Positions 18,190 through 26,161 are shown, numbered from the stretch's first letter. The stretch: 31,984 nt of DNA from DAIRVC01 sp036803025 (GCA_036803025.1 DAIRVC010000011.1:1-31984), one strand, 5' to 3'. Notes: generated by a model not told the origin, from the sequence alone. Translations and numbers: made by a program.

Positions 18190-19632
18190 CTAGAATGGGC
18201 CGAAACCGATGGCGACAGCCAAAGCCAGGAAGCCGACGGTCAGCAGGAGGATCCACAGCCACAACTTCGCCGTCCAGCGAATCCACTGCGGGTAGCTGAC
18301 GACCGTCAGGCCCAGGCTGATGAGCAGCACGGGATTGGTCGGATAGGCCAGGTTGGAGAACCCATCCCCAAAGCAGTAAGCCAGGACCGTGACCTGGCGG
18401 GTGACGCCGATCAGGTCGGCCAGGGGCAGGAGGATGGGCATGAGCAGAAAAGCCTTGGCCGAGGCTGAGCCGACGAAAACCTCGATCAACAGCGTAAGGA
18501 GGTAGATCCCCAGGACCGCCGCCAGCGGGCCGACGCCGCCGAAGGACTGCGCCGCGCTGTGCAGGATCGTGTCGATCACGCCGCCCTGGCTGACGATGTG
18601 CTTCACGCTGGCGGCCATCAGGATCAACGGAATGGCCGGGGCGATGCCAAGCATGCCTTGCCAGGCGGCCCGCCCTACGACCCGTCCGCCCGCGCCGGAC
18701 AGCCAACCGGCTCCCAGGCCAGCGACCAGGAACAGCAGACCGACCAGCGGCAGCGAGTAATCGGACAGCGCCGACACGAAGGGCGCCGAGATCAGGACGA
18801 CAAGGATGAGGGCCAGGAAGACCAGGAACCAAATCAATGCCCGGCCCATCGGCGCCTGCGAGGCGCTCGAATCGAATCCGGTACCGTGCGCCCGCCGCCG
18901 CTCGTCATCGGCATAGACGGGTGAAGACTGCGGGGCCCGCTCGACGCGGCGTGCGTAGCCGACCAGGAAGACCGCCAGGATCGCATAGAACACGAGGAAG
19001 ATGGGGATGCGCAGCCAGATCCCGGAGAACAACGGCAGCCCGGCCAGCCGCTGGGCGACTCCGATGGTGAATGGGTTGGTCAGGGCGGCCGAGAAGCCGA
19101 TGTTCGTGGCCAGGATGCTCATCCCCAGGCCGACGAGGGAATCCCAGCCCAAGGAATAGGATAGGGCGATCACCAGCGGGACCAACGGAACGACCTCTTC
19201 GAAGATCCCGAAAACAGCGCCCAGGAGCATGAAGAACAGCGCTACGCCCAGGAGCAGGGCGTACTTGCGGCCGCCCAGCGCGGCGACCACGCGGGCCAGC
19301 GCGGTGCGCAAGATTCCGCTGGCATCCAGCACGGTGAAGGAAACACCCACGCACAGCAAGAAGAGCACGATGGTCAGGATCGTCAGCCCGTCCGGCCCGC
19401 CGAGGACCTCGACCGGCGCCGTCAACCAGCGCCAGACGGGATACTCGGGCCGCGGCAGGGCCTGATACGAGTCAGGGTCGATCACCTGGCGCCCTTGCGA
19501 CTCGAGGCGGGTGTAGCTGCCGGCGGGGACGATCAGGGTCAGCACGCCGCCGGCGAGCATCAGGGCCAGGAGGATCAGGGCCGACTGGACGAAGGCGCGG
19601 GTGCTGATGCGAAGGCCGGCTCGTTCTTCCAT
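18190..19632 (-). CDS. YfcC/DcuC-family membrane carrier
   Basis: A 480-aa integral membrane protein with about 12 hydrophobic segments. It matches the C4-dicarboxylate/YfcC group by the N-terminal G-G-V-L-T-L-I-V-P-A-G-S-Y and W-R-W-L-T-A-P, a long extracytoplasmic loop, and re-entrant-like segments with A-T-N-I-G-F-S-A-A-L-T-N-P-F-T-I-G-V-A-Q and, near the C-terminus, G-D-G-F-S-N-L-A-Y-P-T-N-P-V. Relatives carry dicarboxylates, basic amino acids or peptides-like solutes; substrate is undecided. ATG 19632 has GGAGG about 10 bases upstream. It follows kinase 1 after 30 bases, so it could supply the substrate of the kinase/dehydrogenase module or that of the DUF2817 protein behind it. Confidence 0.87.
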   Translation of the reverse strand: MEERAGLRISTRAFVQSALILLALMLAGGVLTLIVPAGSYTRLESQGRQVIDPDSYQALPRPEYPVWRWLTAPVEVLGGPDGLTILTIVLFLLCVGVSFTVLDASGILRTALARVVAALGGRKYALLLGVALFFMLLGAVFGIFEEVVPLVPLVIALSYSLGWDSLVGLGMSILATNIGFSAALTNPFTIGVAQRLAGLPLFSGIWLRIPIFLVFYAILAVFLVGYARRVERAPQSSPVYADDERRRAHGTGFDSSASQAPMGRALIWFLVFLALILVVLISAPFVSALSDYSLPLVGLLFLVAGLGAGWLSGAGGRVVGRAAWQGMLGIAPAIPLILMAASVKHIVSQGGVIDTILHSAAQSFGGVGPLAAVLGIYLLTLLIEVFVGSASAKAFLLMPILLPLADLIGVTRQVTVLAYCFGDGFSNLAYPTNPVLLISLGLTVVSYPQWIRWTAKLWLWILLLTVGFLALAVAIGFGPF

Positions 19633-19657
19633 GCAGGGCCCTCCACAGAGGCTACGC

Positions 19658-19675
19658 GAGCTTCAAGCTCCCGGG
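19658..19675 (+). repeat. 18-base dispersed repeat, copy 2
   Basis: Identical to 12636-12653 (GAGCTTCAAGCTCCCGGG). Here it spans the last codons and stop of kinase 1 and the gap before the transporter gene. It forms only part of a hairpin at this copy. Confidence 0.6.
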
Positions 19676-21222
19676 ATGCTGGTGACTCGGCGAATCTCCT
19701 CGTACAGCGGGCGCAGCCGTGCGTACATCTGCAGGTAGACCTTCTGGTAAAGCTCCGTGTAGATCGCGTGTGCCTTGGGGTTGGGTGTGAAGGTCTTCCC
19801 CAGACGGGTCATCTCCTTCACGGCAGTGTCGAAATCGGGGTGCAGCCCGAGGCCCACGGCCGCGTCGATGGCCGCGCCCAGGCCGGAGGCCTCATAGATA
19901 TGCGGGCGGGAGGCGGGCAGGCCGAACACATCGGCCGTCAGTTGCATGGCCGCCTCGCTCTGGCTTCCGCCGCCGGCCACGCGCAGTTCGGTAATCGGCA
20001 CGCCGCTGCGTTTCGCGGTGCGCTCGGCGCCTTCGCGCAGGGCGTAGGCCAGACCCTCCAGGATGGCCCGGTAAACGTGAGCGCGCGTGTGCACGTCGCC
20101 GAAGCCGATGATGGCGCCCTTCGCCTCCGGGCCGGGGTGACGCAGGCCGGGCGACCAATAGGGCTGCAGGGTCAGACCCTGCGAGCCGGGCGGGATGGTG
20201 CGCACCAGCTCGTCGAACAATTCCTCCGGCTCGACGCCGCGCTCTTCGGCCAGGCGCTGCTCGCGCAGCCCGAATTCGTGCTTGAACCAGGTGACCATCC
20301 AATAGCCGCGGTAGATCTGCAACTCGAGGCTGTAGGCGCCGGGAACAGCCGAGGGGTAGGGTGGGATGAGCGGAATGATCTCGATGTACTTGCGGTGGGT
20401 GGTGTTGATCGTCGCCGTCGTCCCGTAGGACAGGCAGCCGATGTGCGGAGCGAGGCAGCCGGCCCCGATGACCTCGCAGGCCTTGTCGGCGGCGGCGGCG
20501 ATGAGCGGCAGGCCGACCGGGATGCCGGTCGCCTGGGCCGCCTCGGCGGTGATCTCACCCAGCGGCTGAGCCGGCGGAACCAGATCGGGCAGGAGCGCCG
20601 GATCAACGGGAACGGCCTGCCATTTCCAGTCCCACTTGCTCGACCAACGCTGGTTCTTGTAGTCGAACGGAATGTACGCGACTTGGCAGCCGATCGAATC
20701 GACGTAGCGCCCGGTCAGCCGGTAGGTCAGGTAGCCGGACAGGAGCAGGTACTTGTGCGTGCGTGCCCAGATCTCCGGCTGATACTTGTGCAGCCAGTTG
20801 GCCTCGGCCTCGGCCTGCAGGTAGGCGACCGTGGCGGACATGCCCGCGGCGCGGAAGGCCAGGCCCCACGCGCCGCCGACCGGGCGCAAGCCCTCGGTGC
20901 GGCGCTGATCGAGCCAGACGATCGCTGGCCGCAGCGGTTGACCGTCCGCACCCAGGTTGATCATGGTTGAGCGCTGGCTCGTCAGTGCCACGCCGGCGAT
21001 CGAGTCGGGCGAGGCGCCCGGCATCTGCCATAGTCCGCGACAGGCCTGGGTCACAGCCTCCCAGAAGACCTCCGGGCGCTGTTCGGCCAGGCCGGGCGCT
21101 GCGGAGGTGTACGGTTCGATCGGCACACGGTTCTTGGCGATCAGGTTGCCGCGTGCGTCGAAAAGCAGCGCGCGCACGCTCTGCGTTCCGGCGTCGATGG
21201 CCAGGATGTGCTCGCGTGTCAT
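19663..21222 (-). CDS. FGGY-family carbohydrate kinase 1
   Basis: Phosphorylates a polyol or sugar with ATP; 519 aa, two actin-like domains. The N-terminal phosphate loop I-D-A-G-T-Q-S-V-R and the catalytic aspartate in V-W-L-D-Q-R are visible. The C-terminal FGGY signature region is R-V-A-G-G-G-S-Q-S followed by E-A-S-G-L-G-A-A. The overall form resembles the uncharacterised YgcE kinase of E. coli more than GlpK. Start ATG overlaps the GlpD stop by 4 bases (ATGA), and GGGAGG is upstream, so kinase and dehydrogenase are coupled. With GlpD beside it, glycerol or a related polyol (erythritol-like) is the natural guess for substrate, but this is inference. Confidence 0.9.
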   Translation of the reverse strand: MTREHILAIDAGTQSVRALLFDARGNLIAKNRVPIEPYTSAAPGLAEQRPEVFWEAVTQACRGLWQMPGASPDSIAGVALTSQRSTMINLGADGQPLRPAIVWLDQRRTEGLRPVGGAWGLAFRAAGMSATVAYLQAEAEANWLHKYQPEIWARTHKYLLLSGYLTYRLTGRYVDSIGCQVAYIPFDYKNQRWSSKWDWKWQAVPVDPALLPDLVPPAQPLGEITAEAAQATGIPVGLPLIAAAADKACEVIGAGCLAPHIGCLSYGTTATINTTHRKYIEIIPLIPPYPSAVPGAYSLELQIYRGYWMVTWFKHEFGLREQRLAEERGVEPEELFDELVRTIPPGSQGLTLQPYWSPGLRHPGPEAKGAIIGFGDVHTRAHVYRAILEGLAYALREGAERTAKRSGVPITELRVAGGGSQSEAAMQLTADVFGLPASRPHIYEASGLGAAIDAAVGLGLHPDFDTAVKEMTRLGKTFTPNPKAHAIYTELYQKVYLQMYARLRPLYEEIRRVTSIPGA

Positions 21223-22868
21223 CGGGCCCTCCCTGTTTCGACTTCCGCTGTCCCCGGGACTTCGGAAGTCTGAGCAGAAGTCGGCGGGTGAGGACTATAG
21301 CATGCGTTCCACAGGCGCCGGTAAGCGTCCACCTCCTCGGCCCAGCGCTGATCGCTCCAGCCGAGCTCGGGCTGTGCGATGTTGCGCAGCGGCTCCAGCC
21401 AGGCGTGCCCACCCTGGGGGAGTACCAGGCCGAGACGCGTCCGGCGCAGGAGCAGATCCTCCAGGTGAACCACGCCCTCGTCGCGCGCCGCCCAGCGCAC
21501 TTCGACCCACGGCGTGAGGGTGTCACCCACGCTGTCGAACTCACCCGGCTGTGCCGCGCCGGCCAACGCCGGCGTGTCGGCGCCGTGGCGGCCGACCAGC
21601 CGCAGACATTGCGCCGCGTCCAGCGCCGCGCCCAGGCAGCGCTCCGAGGGCGGGATATCCAGCACGCGGTGACGGCTGTGCAGCCGAGCGTGTGCCGGTA
21701 GGCGCGGGCGGGCCTTGTCCAGCGCCTGGTGTGCCATCAAGCGGAAGGTGGTCAGCTTGCCGCCGGTGACGGTCAACAAGCCGCTTTCGTCCCACAGGAC
21801 GAACTCGCGCGACTCCTTGGATGGATCCGCCTTGCCGGTGTCGACCACCGGGCGAATCCCAGCCTGCGTCGAGAGGACATCGGCCATGGCCAGGCCCTGC
21901 CCTGGGAAAGCGCGCTGCAAGAACCTCAGCAAATACTCGGCCTCGTCGGGCTGGATACGCGTATCCACCTCGAGCGCCTGGGCGTGGTCGACGTCGGTCG
22001 TGCCGGCGATGACGACGCCCTCCCAGGGGAACACATAGACCGGGCGTCCGTCATCGGGGTGCATGAGGCAAACGGCGCGGGTCAGGGGCAGGCGCTCAAC
22101 CGGCAGGAAGAGATGGCTGCCGCGCAGGCGGCGCAAGCGCGGGGTTCCCCCGACGTGTGCCCGCATTTCGTCGGCCCAGGCGCCCGTGGCCGAGATGACC
22201 ACCGGCGCAACGACCTCGGCCGTCCGGCCGGCGCCCTGCGGTGCCAGATCGCGCACAGCCACCCCCGCTACCTGTCCATCGGGCCGCCTGAGCAGCCCCT
22301 CCACGCGGGCATAGTTGAGCGCCACACCGCCGTCCTGGATCGCCTCACGCATGACACGCAGCACCAGGCGGGCATCATCCGTCTGGGCATCGAAGAAGCG
22401 GTAGCCGCCGGTCAGTTGGGTGGGGGCAAGTTGCGGACAGAGCTCGCGCAGCCCGGCTGGCGAGTAGTGACGGTGTCCCCACTTGAATGCCAGGAGGTCG
22501 TAGAGTACCAGGCCGGCGCCGAAGACCCACTCGGGCGTGCGGTCGCCGGAGAAGCAGACCATCAGCTGACCGAGCGGGCTGACCAGGCCGCGGCCCTCGC
22601 GCAGCAGGCGCTCACGCTCCCGGACCGAGTCGAGAGTGAGTTTGATCTGTGCGTTGCGCAGGTAGCGCAGCCCGCCGTGGACCAACTTCCCGGATCGGCT
22701 GGAGGTCCCGGCGGCGAAATCATGAGCCTCGAGCAGCAGCGCCCGCAGGCCGGCGCGCGTGGCCTCGCGCAGAATGCCGGCGCCGGTGATGCCGCCGCCC
22801 ACGATAACCAGGTCCCATGGCCCGGCCAGGTCGGCCCACACCCGCTCCCGCCAGCCGCGTTCCCACAT
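21219..22868 (-). CDS. glpD: FAD-dependent glycerol-3-phosphate dehydrogenase family (GlpD-type)
   Basis: Oxidises glycerol 3-phosphate to dihydroxyacetone phosphate and passes electrons to quinone at the inner membrane. The 549-aa product has the FAD-binding G-G-G-I-T-G-A-G (24-31), S-S-R-S-G-K-L-V-H-G-G-L-R-Y-L (the substrate/FAD loop of GlpD), A-G-I-R-P and V-T-G-G-K-L-T-T-F-R, and a full C-terminal helical domain. Ala/Gly replaces the Thr usually found in S-S-R-S-T-K. ATG 22868 has GGAGGA upstream. It is 30 bases after the SDR gene and overlaps kinase 1 by 4 bases. Polyol phosphates other than glycerol 3-phosphate (for example erythritol 4-phosphate, oxidised by the homologous EryB) are possible. 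Confidence 0.9.
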   Translation of the reverse strand: MWERGWRERVWADLAGPWDLVIVGGGITGAGILREATRAGLRALLLEAHDFAAGTSSRSGKLVHGGLRYLRNAQIKLTLDSVRERERLLREGRGLVSPLGQLMVCFSGDRTPEWVFGAGLVLYDLLAFKWGHRHYSPAGLRELCPQLAPTQLTGGYRFFDAQTDDARLVLRVMREAIQDGGVALNYARVEGLLRRPDGQVAGVAVRDLAPQGAGRTAEVVAPVVISATGAWADEMRAHVGGTPRLRRLRGSHLFLPVERLPLTRAVCLMHPDDGRPVYVFPWEGVVIAGTTDVDHAQALEVDTRIQPDEAEYLLRFLQRAFPGQGLAMADVLSTQAGIRPVVDTGKADPSKESREFVLWDESGLLTVTGGKLTTFRLMAHQALDKARPRLPAHARLHSRHRVLDIPPSERCLGAALDAAQCLRLVGRHGADTPALAGAAQPGEFDSVGDTLTPWVEVRWAARDEGVVHLEDLLLRRTRLGLVLPQGGHAWLEPLRNIAQPELGWSDQRWAEEVDAYRRLWNACYSPHPPTSAQTSEVPGTAEVETGRAR

Positions 22869-22898
22869 CGTTGTCCTCCCGCCGCCCCGGCCGGGCGG

Positions 22899-23732
22899 CT
22901 AGGCCACCACCATCCCGCCGTCGATGGTCAAGTGCTGGCCGGTGATGAACGAGGCGGCGTCGGAACACAACCAGACCACCGCCTCGGCGATCTCGTGCGG
23001 GCGCCCCATGCGGCCCAGCGGGGTGAGCATCCGCATGCCGATCGCCCGGAAGGGTCGGCGCAGGAGGCGGTCGGCGAACCAGCGCGAGGCCGGCGTGCGC
23101 AGCATCCCGGGCATCATGGCGCTGGGGCGAAGGTTGCGCGTGGCGCGGTCGATCATCGAAGTGCGGATCACGCCCGGGCAGACGGCGTTGATCCGGATTC
23201 CGGAGCCGGCGTACTCGACCGCCGCCGTGCGGGTCAATTGCAGCACGCCGCCCTTGGCGGCGGCATAGGCCGGGTAGCCGCGTTCAGAGATCAGCGCCGC
23301 CACCGAGGCGGCGTTGACGATCGCGCCGCGCCGCTGCTTCAACATCTGGCGGATCTCGGACTTCATGCACAGCCACACTCCCTTGAGATTGACGGCCACG
23401 ACCCGATCCCAATCCGCCTCGCTGTACTCGGCAGTGGGCGCCAGCGGGCCTTCCCAGCCGGCGTTGTTGAAGGCGAAGTCGAGGCGCCCGAACCGCTCGA
23501 CCGCGGCGCGCACCAGCGCCTCGACCTGCTCGCCAACGGTGACATCGCAGGCGATGAACAACGCCTGGCCGCCTGACTCTTCCACCTGCTGCGCCGCCTG
23601 CCGGCCGCTGTGCGAGTCGATCTCGGCGATTACGACGCGGACCCCCCGGCGGGCAAAGGCCTGCACGGCCGCCAGTCCAATACCGGATCCGCCTCCGGTG
23701 ACCAATGCAACTTTGTCCTGCCACTCGTCCAT
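22899..23732 (-). CDS. Short-chain dehydrogenase/reductase with extended substrate loop
   Basis: A classical SDR of 277 aa: cofactor loop T-G-G-G-S-G-I-G (12-19), N-N-A-G (89-92), catalytic S143, Y156 and K160 (Y-A-A-A-K). E37/D39 at the end of beta-2 point to NAD(H). After the P-G motif (C-P-G-V-I-R-T) there is an extra stretch of roughly 30 residues rich in Arg, Met and Ala before P-L-G-R-M-G, longer than in most 250-aa SDRs and likely covering the substrate pocket. It lies 9 bases downstream of the alkyl-DHAP-synthase-like gene and 30 upstream of glpD, so it acts in the same pathway, perhaps reducing a ketone made by the flavoprotein; direction and substrate are unknown. Confidence 0.88.
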   Translation of the reverse strand: MDEWQDKVALVTGGGSGIGLAAVQAFARRGVRVVIAEIDSHSGRQAAQQVEESGGQALFIACDVTVGEQVEALVRAAVERFGRLDFAFNNAGWEGPLAPTAEYSEADWDRVVAVNLKGVWLCMKSEIRQMLKQRRGAIVNAASVAALISERGYPAYAAAKGGVLQLTRTAAVEYAGSGIRINAVCPGVIRTSMIDRATRNLRPSAMMPGMLRTPASRWFADRLLRRPFRAIGMRMLTPLGRMGRPHEIAEAVVWLCSDAASFITGQHLTIDGGMVVA

Positions 23733-23741
23733 GCGTCGGCC

Positions 23742-25340
23742 TCACACGTCCAGCAGGAGCTTGCCCGGGTTCATGCGGCCATGCGGATCAAAGGTGCGGC
23801 AGGCCTGGCGGAGTGCCTGGATGCCGAGGCTGCCCTTCTCCTGAGGCAGGTAGGCGGCGTGGTCGATGCCCACGCCGTGCTGGTGTGAGATCGTGCCGCC
23901 GCGAGCGACGACGACCTGACTGGCGGCGGCCTTGAGCCTGCGCCAGCGCGCCACCGTTTCCTCAGGATCGGCGGCGCAGCGGAACAGGTAAGTGACATAC
24001 ACGCTGGCCCCGTCGCGGTAGACGTGCGAGAGATGGGCGAAGACCAGGACCTGCTCCCCAGGATCGTCCAGGGCGCCGCGCAAGGCGGCCTTCATCGATT
24101 CGGCCGTGCCCAGTGCCGTCGCCCAGGGGATGGCCGTTTCGAGCGTGTCGATCGCGTAGCCTCGCTCCCAAAGCGTGTTGCGCAGGTAGGGGGTACGGAA
24201 GCGGGACTTGCGCCAGATGCGGCCGATGGCGGTCCCCGTCGGCAGTCCACCGTGACGCAAGGCGATGGCTTGCGCGTCGCGCAGCGCCCGACGTGCGGCG
24301 ACGGCTGAGCCGGTGACGCCGAGGACCAACAGGCAGCGCGGCGAGCCGTAGCGCAGCAGGCGTAGGCCACGGTCGGCCCAGGCGACCAGGCGGTCCTTGC
24401 CCGAGAGAGCCAGGGTGGTCTCGGTCTCCTGGGCGTCGCTCAGGCGGAGCATCGACACAGCCAGATCGGCCTGAGCGGCGGCACGCACCGCCTCGGCGCC
24501 GGCTTCCCAATCGTGGAAGAAGATGCCGAAGAAGGACTCCCTCTCCGGCAGCGGCCGCACGCGCACGACGGCGCGCGTGATCACACCCAGGCGGCCCTCC
24601 GAACCCAGGACCAGGTGACGCAGGTCCGGGCCGGCGGCGCTGGCCGGATGCAGCGGAATGTCGAGCGGGCCGGCCGGGGTCTCCAGGTGGCCGCCGGCGA
24701 ACAAGTCCTCGATGCGACCGTAGTGGTAGGACTGCTGGCCGCTCGAACGCGTGGCGATCCATCCGCCCAGTGTGGAGAGCTCGAAGGACTGGGGGAAATG
24801 CCCGAGCGTGTAGCCCTGGCGTCCGAGTTCGGCCTCGACCTGCGGGCCGGGGATTCCGGTCTCGAAGGTCGCCAGCTGGCTGGTGGTATCCAGGCTGAGC
24901 AGCCGGCGCATGCTTCCCAGATCGATGGTCAGAACGGGCTGCGGGCCGGGGAGTGGGTTGATGTGCCCGACGACGCTGGTTCCACCGCCATAGGGGATCA
25001 GGCGGGCCTCGGTGCGGCCTGCATACTCGAGCAGCGCCTGCACGTCTTCATCGCAGGTCGGGTAGGCCACCCCGTCCGGGAAGGTCCCCACGCGGCCGGT
25101 GCGCAGGGCTACCCAGTCGGGCAGGCTGTGTCCTCGAGCGTGAAGGGCTCGGTCGGCGGGATCGGTTCGGACGAGCGGGTGCGGGGCGAGCCTCGAGGGC
25201 GGAACGCCCGTCAGCAAGGACTCGAACGAAGCATCTGGAGCCGGCCGGCCGGGGCCGATGAGGGACTCGAGATAGCGAGCGGCCGAGTCGGGCAGCGGAT
25301 AGTCCGTGGCCGTGTCCCCCCAGCCATTCCAGCGTCTCAT
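23742..25340 (-). CDS. Alkyl-dihydroxyacetonephosphate synthase-like FAD protein (AGPS/YgcU family)
   Basis: A VAO-type flavoprotein of 532 aa. Similarity to animal alkyl-DHAP synthase (AGPS) is visible along the length: R-W-N-G-W-G at the start, R-A-L-H-A-R-G-H-S-L-P, P-Y-G-G-G-T-S-V-V-G (FAD pyrophosphate loop, 116-125), G-G-W-I-A-T-R-S-S-G, Y-G-R-I-E-D-L, G-S-E-G-R-L-G-V-I-T, R387 in P-Y-L-R, Y448 in S-V-Y, and S-H-Q-H-G-V-G (485-491), where AGPS has S-H-H-H-G-V-G. E. coli YgcU is another family member. AGPS swaps the acyl group of acyl-DHAP for a fatty alcohol; bacterial homologues may instead be alpha-hydroxyacid oxidases. ATG 25340 follows GGGAG at a good distance; the ORF extends upstream to 25694 but that part is antisense noise of fadR. 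Neighbours: fadR 74 bases upstream, SDR 9 bases downstream. Confidence 0.85.
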   Translation of the reverse strand: MRRWNGWGDTATDYPLPDSAARYLESLIGPGRPAPDASFESLLTGVPPSRLAPHPLVRTDPADRALHARGHSLPDWVALRTGRVGTFPDGVAYPTCDEDVQALLEYAGRTEARLIPYGGGTSVVGHINPLPGPQPVLTIDLGSMRRLLSLDTTSQLATFETGIPGPQVEAELGRQGYTLGHFPQSFELSTLGGWIATRSSGQQSYHYGRIEDLFAGGHLETPAGPLDIPLHPASAAGPDLRHLVLGSEGRLGVITRAVVRVRPLPERESFFGIFFHDWEAGAEAVRAAAQADLAVSMLRLSDAQETETTLALSGKDRLVAWADRGLRLLRYGSPRCLLVLGVTGSAVAARRALRDAQAIALRHGGLPTGTAIGRIWRKSRFRTPYLRNTLWERGYAIDTLETAIPWATALGTAESMKAALRGALDDPGEQVLVFAHLSHVYRDGASVYVTYLFRCAADPEETVARWRRLKAAASQVVVARGGTISHQHGVGIDHAAYLPQEKGSLGIQALRQACRTFDPHGRMNPGKLLLDV

Positions 25341-25414
25341 GTTCGCTCCCCCGGGGAGACCCGCTCGCGGGCAGGCGGGAATCCCGATCCAATGTCCGCC
25401 GCATGCGGCAGCGA

Positions 25415-26131
25415 TCAGCGGGCGGCCCGCCGGCCGCGGCCGGCGAAGCGCGTCTGCCTCCACAGCGACAAGCTTTCCAGCATCACCCGCCGAGTCGTTT
25501 CCTCGGCTGCGGCGCCGTTCCGCGCCGCGGCTGCTGCTCGAAGCTCGGTGTAGAACCGTTGCGAGTGGCGGCGCATGCGTGTCTCGGCGAAGTAGATGCG
25601 CGCCAAATCCGTGTACAGGACGGCGAAGCCGTTCAGGATCAGCGTGAACACCGGGTTCCCGGAGGCGATCGTCAGGACGCGATGGAGATGCCAATCGGCC
25701 TCGGCGTAAGCCTCGGCCAGGTCCTCCAATTCGAGGTAGTCCAATAGGAGGTCGGCCACGGCGGCCGCTGAACGCTCGACGGCCAGGCGGGCGTAGGCGG
25801 GGGCCAGCGCCAACCGCACCTCAAGCAGGTTCTCGACGAAGGCGGGGGTGACGTGCTTGGCATGATGGGCCATCGCGGCCAGAACGCCCAGGCTGCCCTC
25901 GTGCCAGAAATCCCGCACCCGGGTTGGACGGCCATGGCGGATTTCGATCCAACCATCGCGGGCGAGCCGCTGCAGGGTCTCCCGCAACGTCGGCCGGGTC
26001 ACGCCCAGCTGAACGGCCAGATCCCGCTCGGGCGGCAGGGTGGTATTGATCGGGAATTGGCCATCCAGGATGGCGGAGATCAGGCGGGATTCGGCCAGTT
26101 CGGCCGGACGGGGCGGGGGATCCCAAACCAT
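25415..26131 (-). CDS. fadR: FadR-type GntR regulator (acyl-CoA-responsive family)
   Basis: A 238-aa repressor/activator with an N-terminal winged helix and a C-terminal FadR_C helical domain. It resembles E. coli FadR almost end to end: T-L-P-P-E-R-D-L (31-38), V-T-R-P-T-L-R-E-T-L-Q-R-L-A-R-D-G-W (44-61), H-G-R-P-T (66-70), F-W (75-76), A-S-G-N-P-V-F-T-L-I-L-N-G (156-168), F-Y-T-E-L and E-S-L-S-L-W near the end. DNA-contact residues of the E. coli protein map onto R36, T45, R46, T48, R50 and H66/G67; only T46 becomes P47. Acyl-CoA residues S219 and W223 are kept as S220 and W224, but G216 becomes M217. ATG 26131 has no ribosome site. The gene sits between kinase 2 and the AGPS-like gene, at the head of the lipid-like block. 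Confidence 0.88.
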   Translation of the reverse strand: MVWDPPPRPAELAESRLISAILDGQFPINTTLPPERDLAVQLGVTRPTLRETLQRLARDGWIEIRHGRPTRVRDFWHEGSLGVLAAMAHHAKHVTPAFVENLLEVRLALAPAYARLAVERSAAAVADLLLDYLELEDLAEAYAEADWHLHRVLTIASGNPVFTLILNGFAVLYTDLARIYFAETRMRRHSQRFYTELRAAAAARNGAAAEETTRRVMLESLSLWRQTRFAGRGRRAAR

Positions 26132-26142
26132 GGTGGAGTGGT

Positions 26143-26159
26143 ATGAGGTCAGACCACTA
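26143..26159 (-). promoter_or_regulatory. Predicted FadR operator upstream of fadR
   Basis: On the minus strand the site reads TAGTGGTCTGACCTCAT. Its core TGGTCTGACC matches the well known E. coli FadR core TGGTCNGACCA at ten of eleven positions (the two ends of the symmetric GGTC-N-GACC are perfect). It lies 12 bases before the fadR ATG and overlaps the candidate -10 box, the position of an autorepressor site. It is flanked by further copies of AGTGGT/ACCACT (26137-26142, 26153-26158, 26170-26174). Confidence 0.65.
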
Positions 26160-26161
26160 TA
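26156..26161 (-). promoter_or_regulatory. Candidate -10 box (TATAGT) of the fadR operon
   Basis: TATAGT on the minus strand lies 24 bases before the fadR ATG and shares bases with the predicted operator, so a bound regulator would block polymerase. No convincing -35 hexamer is seen 17-18 bases upstream. Confidence 0.4.

Noticed and set aside
19495..20970. A 491-codon plus-strand frame opposite kinase 1 and the transporter.
   Set aside because: Antisense shadow of well recognised genes, low-complexity composition, no ribosome site.
21258..21270. Palindrome GACTTCGGAAGTC near the end of glpD, considered as a terminator.
   Set aside because: It lies within the glpD coding sequence, is short, and kinase 1 continues without a gap.
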